Assembly: GCA_035623075.1 (NCBI GenBank)
Contig: DASPUC010000020.1
Span: 124,001-188,000 of the forward strand
DNA from: Nitrospiraceae bacterium
GTDB taxonomy: Bacteria; Nitrospirota; Nitrospiria; Nitrospirales; Nitrospiraceae
DNA length: 64,000 bases
Direction of reading: 5' to 3'
Of this stretch, positions 37,189 to 46,368 are shown piece after piece. Position numbers and translations under genes: made by a program. The notes beneath the pieces are model-generated. The model was given only the letters and a program-made list of their open reading frames with translations. It ran no database searches and was not told where the DNA came from. Positions within the stretch are counted from its first letter, which is position 1; each line of letters begins with the position of its first letter.

Positions 37189-38378
37189 TGGACTCTTACG
37201 ACTTTGCCATTGTCGGCGGAGGGATCGTCGGCCTCTCTGTCGCTCTCGCACTAGGGGAACGATATCCACGCAAACGGATAGTGGTTCTAGAAAAAGAGCG
37301 ACAATTGGCCCAGCATCAAACAGGGCACAACAGCGGAGTTATTCATTCCGGGATCTATTATAAACCGGGAAGCCTCAAGGCAACTCTCGCCCGCGAGGGC
37401 AATCGCTTGATGGTGGAATTTTGCAGAACGCACGGCATCAAGTATGACGTCTGCGGTAAGGTCATCGTGGCAACCGAGACGGCCGAGGTGCCGTTGCTCT
37501 TCAATCTCTACGATCGCGGTATATCGAACGGTCTTTCGGTTAAACAACTTGGGGCAGACGAGCTAAAAGAAATCGAACCTCACGCGCAGGGCATTACGGC
37601 CCTGCGTGTTCCGTCAACCGGGATTGTCAACTATCGTGAAGTGGCTGAGACACTTGCTCGAATTGTGCAGGAGCGAGGAGGGGACCTGCGATTGAATACA
37701 AAGGTGGAAGCAATCAAGCAGAACAGCGTTGGCGCAGTGCTGGACACGGGCGCGGGCACGTTCCACACGGGCTTTCTCGTCAACTGCGCTGGCCTGCAGA
37801 GCGATCGTGTCGCTCAACTCGGCGGGGTGGCTACCCGGATGAAGATCATCCCCTTCCGAGGCGAATACTACGAGCTCAAGCCAGAAAAACGCTATCTGGT
37901 CAAGCATCTGATTTACCCGGTTCCGAACCCCAACTTTCCCTTTTTGGGCGTGCACTTTACGCGTATGATCGACGGAGGAGTGCACGCAGGCCCCAACGCT
38001 GTGCTCGGTTTAAAGCGAGAAGGGTACAGACAGGTGGATTTTAGCCTCCGCGACTTTCTAGAGGTCATGACTTATCCAGCGTTTTGGAAGCTGGCGAAGA
38101 AGCATTGGCAGGAGGGAGCGAAAGAAATAGTACGCTCTTGGAGCAAGCGAGCATTTGTACGCAGCCTCCAGAGACTGATTCCCGAGATTCAGGCAGACGA
38201 CGTGGTGCCCAGCCAAGCCGGAGTCAGGGCACAAGCTCTCATGTGTGATGGGCGACTAATAGACGATTTCGTGCTTATTCGAGGACAAAAGTCCATTCAC
38301 GTCTGCAACGCACCGTCGCCAGCGGCCACCGCCTCTATCGCAATCGGCAAGGCGATCGTGAGCCAGATTATGGAGTAG
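37185..38378 (+). CDS. LhgO-type FAD-dependent oxidase
   Basis: A 397-residue flavoprotein of the L-2-hydroxyglutarate oxidase group. The FAD loop is AIVGGGIVGLSVALAL (about residues 6-21). HNSGVIHSGIYYKPGSLKA and GVHAGPNAVLGLKREGY are the family hallmarks, and SQAGVRAQ is near the end. Known members oxidise L-2-hydroxyglutarate to 2-oxoglutarate. Inside this cassette it might oxidise a sugar-related hydroxy acid, or make 2-oxoglutarate available to the putative oxygenase at 40385. Both ideas are inference. Its start overlaps the methyltransferase stop. Confidence 0.87.
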   Translation: MMDSYDFAIVGGGIVGLSVALALGERYPRKRIVVLEKERQLAQHQTGHNSGVIHSGIYYKPGSLKATLAREGNRLMVEFCRTHGIKYDVCGKVIVATETAEVPLLFNLYDRGISNGLSVKQLGADELKEIEPHAQGITALRVPSTGIVNYREVAETLARIVQERGGDLRLNTKVEAIKQNSVGAVLDTGAGTFHTGFLVNCAGLQSDRVAQLGGVATRMKIIPFRGEYYELKPEKRYLVKHLIYPVPNPNFPFLGVHFTRMIDGGVHAGPNAVLGLKREGYRQVDFSLRDFLEVMTYPAFWKLAKKHWQEGAKEIVRSWSKRAFVRSLQRLIPEIQADDVVPSQAGVRAQALMCDGRLIDDFVLIRGQKSIHVCNAPSPAATASIAIGKAIVSQIME

Positions 38379-38419
38379 TCTTTCGCGGAGACCTATCTGT
38401 CTCGAACCGCGTGACGGAC

Positions 38420-38980
38420 ATGTTCTTTACTGAAACCAAGCTCAAGGGAGCGTACATCGTCGAAATGGAACGTTTGGAGGACGATCGCGGCTTCTTCGCA
38501 CGTTCCTGGTGCCGGCGCGAGTTCCACAAATACGGCCTCGATCCTAACCTGGTCCAGTGCAGTGTCTCATTCAACAAGAAGAGGGGGACGCTACGCGGGA
38601 TGCACTATCAAGTTCCCCCATTCGCAGAATCCAAACTGGTTCGTTGCACCAAGGGAGCGATCTACGACGTTATTCTTGACCTTCGCCAGGATTCCTCGAC
38701 CTTTCTCCAGTGGCTGAGTGTCGAGCTTACATCGCAAAACAGGAGAATGTTGTACATCCCAAAGCTTTTCGCCCACGGGTTTCTGACCCTTAAGGAGGAC
38801 ACGGAAGTGTTCTACCAAATATCTGAGTTCTACTCACCCAATTATGCACGCGGGGTTCGTTGGAATGATCCGCTGTTCCAGATCCAGTGGCCCGAAGCTC
38901 CCAGCATCATTTCCCCGAAAGACCAAAAGTATCAGGATTCTTCGAAAGGCCAGTTCTTGACTGCGGCAGGCTTGGAATAA
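38420..38980 (+). CDS. rfbC: dTDP-4-dehydrorhamnose 3,5-epimerase-like protein
   Basis: A cupin-fold sugar epimerase of 186 residues. The chosen ATG gives MFFTETKLKGAYIVE, matching the family start. The DDRGFFARSW motif, LRGMHYQVPP with catalytic His62, and VIYIP-like segments (LYIPKLFAHGFL) are present. The tail has YQISEFYSPNYARGVRWND with the conserved Tyr. A GTG nine nt earlier is possible. Although named for rhamnose synthesis, such enzymes also epimerise other 4-keto sugars. rmlA, rmlB and rmlD are not nearby, while rfbF is, so a CDP-sugar substrate is plausible. Confidence 0.85.
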   Translation: MFFTETKLKGAYIVEMERLEDDRGFFARSWCRREFHKYGLDPNLVQCSVSFNKKRGTLRGMHYQVPPFAESKLVRCTKGAIYDVILDLRQDSSTFLQWLSVELTSQNRRMLYIPKLFAHGFLTLKEDTEVFYQISEFYSPNYARGVRWNDPLFQIQWPEAPSIISPKDQKYQDSSKGQFLTAAGLE

Positions 38981-39039
38981 GAATCGGCATGGCCCCAGTG
39001 GCCTCATAAATGAGCCCCATGTGAGGGGTGACCAACCCA

Positions 39040-40368
39040 ATGCTTTTAACCAATTTAATTGAGCGCTTTGATCGGAAAAAAAACGGGACGGATATGCACA
39101 GGCTTGCCGCCGAACTCTACCCGATCTGCAGAAGCATCACCGGAGATGGAGTGCGGGATACGCTACGGGTGCTCCAGCGACATATTCCCCTGCAGGTTCA
39201 CGAAGTGCCGTCCGGCACTCAGGTGTTTGACTGGATAGTACCCAAGGAATGGAATATCCGGGACGCCTACATAAGGGATCCAAAAGGAGAAAAAATCGTC
39301 GACTTCAAACAGTCGAATCTCCATGTGGTCAATTACAGCGTTCCTATTCGGGCTAGGGTGTCGCTTGAAGAACTGAAACCACACCTTTTTTCTCTTCCGC
39401 TACACCCTAACTGGATCCCTTATCGGACTTCCTACTATAAGGAAAACTGGGGCTTTTGTCTCAGCAACGCGCAACTGGAAACCCTTGAACCAGGAGATTA
39501 CGAGGTCGTTATCGATTCAACGCTCACTGATGGACATCTCACTTACGGGGAATACCTCCTTCCAGGAGAAAAGGCCGACGAAATCCTGATTTCATGTCAT
39601 AGCTGCCACCCCTCGTTGTGCAACGATAATCTTTCAGGCCTCGCATTGGCTACCTTTCTCGCTGTAAATCTATCGGGCTGTGACAGGCACCACTCTTTCC
39701 GGTTTCTGTTCATTCCTGGCGCAATTGGATCCATCACCTGGCTTTCGCGCAATGAAAGTCGTTGTGCCCGAATCAAGCACGGCCTCGTCGTTGCCTGCGT
39801 GGGAGATTCCGGACCTTTCACCTATAAGAAGAGCCGTCATGGGAATGCCGAAATTGATAGGGCGGTCGAACATGTCTTGAAGCATTCTGGTCAACGGTAC
39901 CAAATTCGGGAATTCTCACCTTACGGATATGACGAACGGCAATACTGCTCCCCTGGATTCAACCTTGCGGTTGGATCGCTGACCAGAACTCCTCACGCTG
40001 AGTTCCCCCAGTACCATACCTCAGCGGACAATCTGGAGTTTGTCCAGCCCGACTCCCTGGGGGAGTCGCTCGAAATGTATCTCAACGTCATGCAGGTATT
40101 GGATCAAAACCAATGCTATCTCAACCAGAATCCCAAATGCGAACCCCAATTAGGGAAACGCGGACTCTATCGCTCCATGGGAGGACAGACCGATCAACCG
40201 CTGAATGAATCTGCAATGCTGTGGACGCTTAACTTATCGGACGGACAGCATTTCCTCTTGGACATTGCAGAACGTGCAGGCCTACCCTTCAGAGTTATAC
40301 TTGCTGCGGCAGATGCACTAGTCGGTCGAGGACTTTTAAGGAATTGCAGCGGCTCCCATACCTCTTAA
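39040..40368 (+). CDS. DUF4910 aminopeptidase-like protein
   Basis: A protein of about 442 residues in the DUF4910 group, which has a zinc-peptidase-like core. It has MHRLAAELYPICRSITGDGVRD at the front, VPSGTQVFDWIVPKEWNI, NYSVPI and a probable metal site SCHSCHPSLCNDNLSG. ESRCARI and SPGFNLAVGSL come later, followed by a winged-helix-like C-terminus. Members occur in O-antigen and antibiotic clusters beside rfbF and C-methyltransferases; their reaction there is unresolved. The ATG at 39040 follows GAGGGG by 11 nt; a GTG at 39028 is the alternative. Confidence 0.82.
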   Translation: MLLTNLIERFDRKKNGTDMHRLAAELYPICRSITGDGVRDTLRVLQRHIPLQVHEVPSGTQVFDWIVPKEWNIRDAYIRDPKGEKIVDFKQSNLHVVNYSVPIRARVSLEELKPHLFSLPLHPNWIPYRTSYYKENWGFCLSNAQLETLEPGDYEVVIDSTLTDGHLTYGEYLLPGEKADEILISCHSCHPSLCNDNLSGLALATFLAVNLSGCDRHHSFRFLFIPGAIGSITWLSRNESRCARIKHGLVVACVGDSGPFTYKKSRHGNAEIDRAVEHVLKHSGQRYQIREFSPYGYDERQYCSPGFNLAVGSLTRTPHAEFPQYHTSADNLEFVQPDSLGESLEMYLNVMQVLDQNQCYLNQNPKCEPQLGKRGLYRSMGGQTDQPLNESAMLWTLNLSDGQHFLLDIAERAGLPFRVILAAADALVGRGLLRNCSGSHTS

Positions 40369-40384
40369 GACTCGGAGGTCCGTT

Positions 40385-41293
40385 ATGATGAACACGGTGT
40401 ACTTTGACTCGCCGGCCAGCGATGACATCAGAAGACAACAGCTCTATGAAGGCCAACTGTTCGTTTATTCACCACGCCCGAGTAGCATAGCGTTCTGCGA
40501 ATTCGCGCTGACAATCATCAAAGAAGGATTTGGAGGTCTCGACCCACGTGTGGCACAGCGAATGATGCCTGTCGAGGAATATGCAGCAATTCTCGGAAAA
40601 ATAAAGCCAAACTTCATACATCACCAAAAATCGAAAGAGTACATTCAGAAACTTCTCGTCGAAATGGGTTGCGATCTTGAGAAAACTTACTTCGATGTTC
40701 CCCGAATGAGGAGTTCCACGAGCGACGGCTACCTCACTACCGGAATTGCCTACGCGTGGCACCCACATCGGGATACATGGTATTCAGCCCCGACTTGTCA
40801 GATTAACTGGTGGATTCCAATTTGCGAAATCGTCTCAGAAAACACTATGGCTTTCCATCCTCGGTATTGGACGCAGCCAATAGTTAACGATTCCGCGAAA
40901 TACAACTACACCGAATGGAATAAAACTTTCCGTTATAACGCGGCACAATACCTCAAAGAGGATCCGCGGCCACTTCCGCGCGCGACCGAACCGATGGAGC
41001 TGAACCCGCAGATCCGGCTTATCTGTCCGGCCGGGGGAATTATCTTGTTTTCAGCTGCGCAGATGCACTCGAGCGTCCCGAACACATCCGGCGTCACGCG
41101 GTTCAGCATCGATTTCAGAACTGTGCACATCGATGATGTCACAGCTTTTCGTGGAGCACCGAATGTTGATGCGGCGTGCACCGGAACTACGATGAACGAT
41201 TATTTGCGGGCTGTGGATTTGGCTCATATTCCTGAAGAGATCGTGCTGGAATACGATCAGAGGGGCTCTCAGATCACGAAACCCGTTTTGTGA
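40385..41293 (+). CDS. Putative Fe(II)/2-oxoglutarate-type oxygenase
   Basis: A 302-residue protein without a confident family name. It has a jelly-roll style pattern: AWHPHRDTWY (His-x-Asp metal pair), CQINWWIPICE, then ICPAGGIILFSAAQMHSSVPN (distal His), followed by RFSIDFRTV, which could bind 2-oxoglutarate through Arg. That layout fits phytanoyl-CoA/2OG dioxygenase-like enzymes. GGAGG lies 8 nt before the ATG. The neighbouring LhgO-like oxidase could in principle supply 2-oxoglutarate. The substrate is unknown; hydroxylation of a sugar is inference. Confidence 0.6.
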   Translation: MMNTVYFDSPASDDIRRQQLYEGQLFVYSPRPSSIAFCEFALTIIKEGFGGLDPRVAQRMMPVEEYAAILGKIKPNFIHHQKSKEYIQKLLVEMGCDLEKTYFDVPRMRSSTSDGYLTTGIAYAWHPHRDTWYSAPTCQINWWIPICEIVSENTMAFHPRYWTQPIVNDSAKYNYTEWNKTFRYNAAQYLKEDPRPLPRATEPMELNPQIRLICPAGGIILFSAAQMHSSVPNTSGVTRFSIDFRTVHIDDVTAFRGAPNVDAACTGTTMNDYLRAVDLAHIPEEIVLEYDQRGSQITKPVL

Positions 41294-41333
41294 TCGGCGC
41301 CTCGGGATTCTCTGGAGGCAAGGACAGCTTATT

Positions 41334-42260
41334 ATGGAACAGTTGTCGAACTTGAAAGTTATGGTCACAGGTGCCACCGGATTTCTCGGTTCCCATCTCA
41401 TGCGACGTCTGGACAAAGTGGGAGCCCAGGTGCACGGCGTCTCCCGAGCAACACAGACCTCCGGTAACATTAAGATTCGGTGGTGGCAAGGATCTTTCGA
41501 GGACCTATCGACTGCGCGGCATCTCATGGAATGCATCAAGCCAGATATAATTTTTCACCTGTCGGGTCATGTGACAGCTTCGCCTAAGATCGAGCATGTC
41601 ATACCCACGTTCCGCAGTCTCCTCATGAGTACCGTTCATCTGTTGTCCGTTGCAAACGATCGAGGGTGCCGACGAATAGTCTTGGCAGGATCGCTGACGG
41701 AACCAGCGGGAACAAGGACTGACGAGGCCCCAGGTTCGCCCTACGCCACAGCCAAATGGGCGAGCAACGCATACGCCCGAATGTTCAACGCCTTGTATCG
41801 GACTCCCGTGGTTATTCTTCGCCCATTTATGACCTATGGTCCCGGGCAGGAAGAACAGAAGATCATCCCGCAAGTGATCCAATCTCTGTTGCGGGGGGAA
41901 AAACCACGACTTTCGAGCGGGCAATGGGAAGCAGATTGGATCTACGTCCAAGATGTGATTGACGGCTTACTGGCTGCAGCCTGGAAACCGGGCGTGGAAG
42001 GCTGCTCGCTCGATCTCGGTTCAGGCACATTAGTGTCCATGCAAGACATCGTCCGTAAGATCGTCGAACTCAGCGGGTTGTCGATTGAACCTGACTACGG
42101 TGCGTTATCGGATCGACCGCTGGAATGGGCGCGCGTTGCGGACATTGCCCAAACCTATAGCAAGTTGGGCTGGCAGCCATATACCTCGCTCGCCGATGGA
42201 CTGAAGCTGACCATACAATGGTACCGCGAGAATATGACAAGGTCCACAGTTTCTGCGTAG
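41334..42260 (+). CDS. NAD-dependent sugar epimerase/reductase (extended SDR), 2
   Basis: A 308-residue extended SDR enzyme. It has the NAD loop VTGATGFLG (about residues 11-19), IIFHLSGHVTASP, the GSLTEP active-site region and the catalytic SPYATAKWAS (Tyr-x-x-x-Lys). FMTYGPGQEEQKIIPQVIQ and EADWIYVQDVIDG follow, both typical of nucleotide-sugar epimerases and reductases. It lies directly upstream of rfbF, so a CDP-linked keto-sugar is a reasonable substrate. It is too short, and lacks the specific start, to be a normal CDP-glucose 4,6-dehydratase. Confidence 0.87.
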   Translation: MEQLSNLKVMVTGATGFLGSHLMRRLDKVGAQVHGVSRATQTSGNIKIRWWQGSFEDLSTARHLMECIKPDIIFHLSGHVTASPKIEHVIPTFRSLLMSTVHLLSVANDRGCRRIVLAGSLTEPAGTRTDEAPGSPYATAKWASNAYARMFNALYRTPVVILRPFMTYGPGQEEQKIIPQVIQSLLRGEKPRLSSGQWEADWIYVQDVIDGLLAAAWKPGVEGCSLDLGSGTLVSMQDIVRKIVELSGLSIEPDYGALSDRPLEWARVADIAQTYSKLGWQPYTSLADGLKLTIQWYRENMTRSTVSA

Positions 42261-42296
42261 GTCGACCACCTCAACGAAAAACAAGGAGAGTATCCA

Positions 42297-43070
42297 ATGA
42301 AGGTGGTGCTGTTTTGTGGAGGGTTAGGAATGCGGTTACGCGAATACTCGGATTCTATTCCCAAGCCCATGGTGAATATCGGGTATCGTCCCATCCTGTG
42401 GCACCTGATGAAGTATTATGCCCATTTTGGCCACAAAGATTTCATTCTCTGTCTTGGGCACAAGGGAGATATGATAAAAAACTATTTCTTGAACTATGAC
42501 GAATGCCTTTCAAACGACTTCACTCTTTCAAATGGCGGCAAGACAGTGCACTTGTCGAATACGGACATCCAGGATTGGAACATCACCTTTGCGGACACTG
42601 GCTTAACTTCGAACATTGGTCAAAGGCTTAAGGGAGTAGAAAAGCATCTGGAAGGGGAGGACGTCTTCCTGGCGAACTACACGGACGGTCTGACAGACCT
42701 CTACCTCCCCAACCTCGTGGACCATTGCCTCAAGCAGGAGAAGACCGCTGCCTTCCTCAGCGTAACGCCACATCATAGCTTTCACGTAGTGGACATTCGT
42801 CCTGATGGTTATGTCGGAGATATTCAGGACTTGGCAAAGTCTGGCATCTGGATCAACGGTGGTTTCTTCGTTCTCCGAAAGGACATTTTTCACTATCTGC
42901 GAGAAGGAGAGGAGCTTGTTCATGAGCCGTTTCAACGACTCATTAAGGAGAACCAACTGATCACTTACAAATATGACGGTTTCTGGATCAGCATGGACAC
43001 CTTTAAGGACAAGCAACGCTTGGACGACATGTATTCCAGGGGAGAAACCCCCTGGGAAGTGTGGAAATAG
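42297..43070 (+). CDS. rfbF: Glucose-1-phosphate cytidylyltransferase
   Basis: Makes CDP-glucose from CTP and glucose-1-phosphate, the first step to CDP-linked 3,6-dideoxy or branched sugars. The 257-residue protein has MKVVLFCGGLGMRLREYSDSIPKPMV at the front, the NYTDGLTDL active-site segment and EPFQRLIKENQLITYKYDGFWISMDTFKD at the end, all typical. A strong AAGGAGAG ribosome site precedes the ATG. The expected partner, CDP-glucose 4,6-dehydratase (rfbG), was not found in the window. It sits after SDR 2 in the same cassette. Confidence 0.94.
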   Translation: MKVVLFCGGLGMRLREYSDSIPKPMVNIGYRPILWHLMKYYAHFGHKDFILCLGHKGDMIKNYFLNYDECLSNDFTLSNGGKTVHLSNTDIQDWNITFADTGLTSNIGQRLKGVEKHLEGEDVFLANYTDGLTDLYLPNLVDHCLKQEKTAAFLSVTPHHSFHVVDIRPDGYVGDIQDLAKSGIWINGGFFVLRKDIFHYLREGEELVHEPFQRLIKENQLITYKYDGFWISMDTFKDKQRLDDMYSRGETPWEVWK

Positions 43071-43096
43071 TCATCTATAGAACATTTTTGAGGTTG

Positions 43097-43113
43097 TCCA
43101 GAACTACTCTGGA
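43097..43113 (+). repeat. Short perfect inverted repeat after rfbF
   Basis: TCCAGA-ACTAC-TCTGGA, a 6-bp stem with a 5-nt loop, 27 nt after the rfbF stop and 47 nt before the PIG-L gene. There is no T-run after it, so it is not a classical terminator; an mRNA stability or pause hairpin is possible. Confidence 0.45.
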
Positions 43114-43159
43114 GCTCCTTATTTGAATCAAGAACTGTCCAAACGATGAGGAGAACCTC

Positions 43160-43813
43160 GTGCTTCGAATAACTTTTGATAACAAAGATGGAGCGGACCC
43201 AAAGGTGCTTTGCCTTGGTGCACATTCGGATGATATCGAGATTGGGTGTGGGGGCACGATTCTTCGACTTTCGGAAACCTATAAGAAGCTCCGAGTTCAC
43301 TGGGTGGTATTTAGTTCTGAAGGAGAAAGGAGACGCGAAGCACAGGAAAGTGCCAATCGATTTCTCAGGAATATCAAGCGAAAGACCGTGCTGGTGAAGA
43401 ATTTTAGGGGAAGTTTTTTTCCCTTCTGTGGCGAGCGGATTAAGGAATGCTTTGAACAAATCAAACGAGAATGTAACCCCGACATAATCTTCACTCATTA
43501 TAGAAATGATCTACACCAGGATCATCGTGTGATCTCTGAACTGACCTGGAATACGTTTCGAAATCATCTTGTCCTAGAGTATGAAATTCTCAAATACGAT
43601 GGAGATGTTGGTGCACCCAATTGCTTTGTCCATTTGGATGAATCGCATTGCCGAATGAAAACGCAGTACATCATAAACTGTTTTAAGACCCAGAGAACAA
43701 AACACTGGTTTACGGAAGATGCCTTTATGTCGATGATGAGACTCCGAGGAATTGAGTCGAATGCCCCCAGCAAGTATGCAGAAGGGTTTTATGGTCGGAA
43801 GATGGTCATCTAG
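43160..43813 (+). CDS. PIG-L/LmbE-family deacetylase
   Basis: A zinc-dependent deacetylase of N-acetyl sugars or similar substrates, 217 residues. The family motif AHSDDIEIGCGG lies near residue 22, and THYRNDLHQDHR (second His site) near 113. EYEILKYDGD and a typical C-terminal EGFYGRK follow. A GTG start is supported by an AGGAG ribosome site. The sequence is visibly more AT-rich than the housekeeping genes. It follows rfbF and precedes a glycosyltransferase, so it may make an amino-sugar in the nucleotide-linked or lipid-linked precursor. Confidence 0.87.
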   Translation: MLRITFDNKDGADPKVLCLGAHSDDIEIGCGGTILRLSETYKKLRVHWVVFSSEGERRREAQESANRFLRNIKRKTVLVKNFRGSFFPFCGERIKECFEQIKRECNPDIIFTHYRNDLHQDHRVISELTWNTFRNHLVLEYEILKYDGDVGAPNCFVHLDESHCRMKTQYIINCFKTQRTKHWFTEDAFMSMMRLRGIESNAPSKYAEGFYGRKMVI

Positions 43814-43815
43814 AC

Positions 43816-44772
43816 ATGTATTCTTCACTGCTAGGATTAACGGCACCGATGATGCGTGATCAGAGCCCTCGAGTGAGCATTGGAATGCCTGTTTACAATG
43901 GCGAACGGTTTCTCAGAGAGACCTTGGATTCTGTTTTGGCCCAGAGCTTTACCGATTTTGAACTAATTATCTCAGACAACGCTTCTACGGATGATACCGC
44001 AGAGATCAGTCACGAATACGCACGCAGAGACAGACGGATACGCTACTTTCGAAATGAAACAAACGTTGGTTCATCCAGAAATCATAAGCGAGTCTTTGCA
44101 CTATCCTCAGGCGAGTACTTCAAATGGTGGGACGCAGATGATCTCTGTGCTCCCGACTACTTGCAAAAGTGTGTGACTGTTCTTGATGAACAGCCAGGAG
44201 TAGTTCTCTGCTATCCGAAGTCCTTGATCATCGATGAGAACAGTCAGATCGTACGACCCCACGAAGACAACCTGGATATCCGTTCCTACAGTGTTGTAGA
44301 GCGTTTCAAAGTGGCTCTCTTTCGAACGAACTTGTGTAATCCCATGTATGGTCTTATCCGGCGTGACGTGTTACGGAAAACTTCAGTGATGGGAAACTTC
44401 CCCGGAGCCGACGAAATCTTGCTCGTTGAGCTCACGCTATATGGTCAGTTGTGGGAAGTACCAGAACGACTGTATTTCAGGCGCGTCCATGCCCAAGCGT
44501 CGAGTAGCAAGCGGAGCCTGCAAGATCAACAGGAGTTCCATGATCCTCAAACGAGGGGCAAGATCTTCCTGCGTTTATGGACCCATTATTTCCACCACCT
44601 AGTCTCAATTCTCCGCAGCCCGCTGCAGTCTATGGAGAAGGCCCGCCTGCTAGGCATCGTGGCCCGCACAGCCATATGGAATCGTCAGCAACTGCTGACA
44701 GAGCTTGGGGCGGGTTTTAGCCGAAAGATCCGAGTGGCATGTCGTGGGGGCACAAGAACCGCATCGCGCTGA
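43816..44772 (+). CDS. Family 2 glycosyltransferase
   Basis: An inverting GT-A enzyme of 318 residues that adds a sugar to the growing lipid-linked glycan. It opens SIGMPVYNGERFLRETLDSVLAQSFTDFELIISDNASTDDT, followed by the DxD-type WWDADDLCAPDY near residue 109. There is no membrane helix, so it should act on the inner face of the membrane. The ATG lies 2 nt after the PIG-L stop; a later Met (residue 12 or 13) is also possible. The donor and acceptor are unknown. Confidence 0.9.
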   Translation: MYSSLLGLTAPMMRDQSPRVSIGMPVYNGERFLRETLDSVLAQSFTDFELIISDNASTDDTAEISHEYARRDRRIRYFRNETNVGSSRNHKRVFALSSGEYFKWWDADDLCAPDYLQKCVTVLDEQPGVVLCYPKSLIIDENSQIVRPHEDNLDIRSYSVVERFKVALFRTNLCNPMYGLIRRDVLRKTSVMGNFPGADEILLVELTLYGQLWEVPERLYFRRVHAQASSSKRSLQDQQEFHDPQTRGKIFLRLWTHYFHHLVSILRSPLQSMEKARLLGIVARTAIWNRQQLLTELGAGFSRKIRVACRGGTRTASR

Positions 44773-44865
44773 CATCCTCCCAGTGGATTCGAGAACTACG
44801 ACTTTCCGTTCTGTCTATTTCGTCGCAAGTGAGTCAAATAACGGACTTCTACAGAAGAGAGCAGA

Positions 44866-46368
44866 ATGCCCGGCACACAAACTCTGACTGCAGCAAGAGT
44901 CCAACCCGATTCTGCTATCCAGAGCGAAAGACAGACTCTTGATCGCTCCCTCGCACAAGGCATCGCGTGGACGGGCGTCGTAAAATGGGGCACGCAAATT
45001 CTGTCTTGGGCATCGACGATCGTCGTTGCCCGGTTGCTTACTCCAGCGGATTACGGTTTAGTCGCCATTGCCATCACCTTCTTCGGATTTGTGACCATGG
45101 TTAACGAGTTCGGTTTAGGGACTGCCGTCATTACCAAGCGCGACCTTAGTGATCAGCAGATCGCGCAACTAAACTGCCTAGCTGTAATCCTCGGCGTTGT
45201 TGCCTTTGTTATATCAGGTGCTATTGCGGTTCCTCTCAGTCGATTCTTTGGAATGCCGGATCTCGGTTGGGTAGTTGTCGTAACGGCGATAGGGTTCCTG
45301 ATGACCGGGTTTAGGACTGTCCCTGCGGCGTTGATCGAGAAGGATCTTCAGTTCAGGCTGCTGGCGCTCATGGAGGGGGCACAAGCACTGACGGGCTCTC
45401 TCGGCGTGGTCGCTATGGCTCTTAGCGGATTCGGCTACTGGGCGCTTGTGCTTGGCGGGCTCTTATCGACTACGGTCTGGACCGTTCTCACGCTTATCCT
45501 CCGCCGCCACCGTTTTGTAAAACCAGTTTTTCAATCAATCAGGGAAGCAATCACGTTCAGTTGGCACCTAATTCTTATGCGTCTCACATGGTATCTGTAT
45601 AGTAATGCCGATCGCCTCATAGCTGGAAAGTTGCTGGGCCAGGCTGCGCTTGGCGCCTATACGTTTGCATCTACACTGGCGAGCGTCCCGGTCGAGAAAG
45701 TGGCCGGATTGATCAACCGTGTCACCCCCGCAGTATTCTCTGCTATCCAGACCGAGCATGCCGATTTGCGGCGCTATCTACTTACGCTCACGGAGGGCCT
45801 GGCCTTGTTTACATTCCCAACAACAATCGGCCTAGCACTTGTCGCCGATGAGTTTGTGCCTCTGGTTCTGGGTGAACGCTGGGAGAGCGTTGTGGCCCCA
45901 TTACGAGTGCTTGCTCTGTACGCTGCGTACAATTCTATCATGACGGTTCTCTCCCCGACAGTGCTGGTAACTGGCAAATCGCGACTTGGAATGCTCAATG
46001 GTTTCTGGTCCGTTGTCCTGCTTGTGCCGGCATTCTATATTGGCAGTAAGTGGGGCATCGTTGGGATTGCCGTTGCCTGGCTTGTCACCTTTCCCTTTAC
46101 TACCATTCCGATCTACTGGCATGTGTTTCGATCAATCGGCCTACCCGTCAACCAGTACCTCAGAGCTCTATGGCCGGCTCTCAGCGGATCGGTTCTGATG
46201 GCGGCTGTCGTCTTGTTAGTGAAGCAGATTCTACCACCATGGCCACTTCCGATTCACCTTGGTTTTCAAGTGATTGGTGGATGCGCAGCGTTTGCTCTTT
46301 CGATACTGCTCCTCCACCGTGATCGCGTCAATCGGTTCTTACAACTCATCAATTCGCTACGAAGTTGA
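44866..46368 (+). CDS. Wzx-type polysaccharide flippase (MOP superfamily)
   Basis: A 500-residue inner-membrane protein with about 12-14 hydrophobic helices. The pattern of the PST/WzxC group is clear: SLAQGIAWTGVVKWGTQILSWASTIVVARLLTPADYGLVA at the front and NADRLIAGKLLGQAALGAYTFASTLASVP in the middle. It should move the lipid-linked repeat unit to the periplasmic face. A Wzx implies a Wzy-dependent pathway, yet no Wzy polymerase was recognised in the window. A GAGAG stretch precedes the ATG. Confidence 0.92.
   Translation: MPGTQTLTAARVQPDSAIQSERQTLDRSLAQGIAWTGVVKWGTQILSWASTIVVARLLTPADYGLVAIAITFFGFVTMVNEFGLGTAVITKRDLSDQQIAQLNCLAVILGVVAFVISGAIAVPLSRFFGMPDLGWVVVVTAIGFLMTGFRTVPAALIEKDLQFRLLALMEGAQALTGSLGVVAMALSGFGYWALVLGGLLSTTVWTVLTLILRRHRFVKPVFQSIREAITFSWHLILMRLTWYLYSNADRLIAGKLLGQAALGAYTFASTLASVPVEKVAGLINRVTPAVFSAIQTEHADLRRYLLTLTEGLALFTFPTTIGLALVADEFVPLVLGERWESVVAPLRVLALYAAYNSIMTVLSPTVLVTGKSRLGMLNGFWSVVLLVPAFYIGSKWGIVGIAVAWLVTFPFTTIPIYWHVFRSIGLPVNQYLRALWPALSGSVLMAAVVLLVKQILPPWPLPIHLGFQVIGGCAAFALSILLLHRDRVNRFLQLINSLRS

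Noticed and set aside
41334-42260. SDR 2 as CDP-glucose 4,6-dehydratase (rfbG)
   Set aside because: Adjacent to rfbF, but it is shorter and lacks the typical start and substrate motifs of rfbG; left as a generic SDR.
43097-43113. Inverted repeat after rfbF as a rho-independent terminator
   Set aside because: The stem is only 6 bp and no T-run follows; the next gene is close and has its own good ribosome site.
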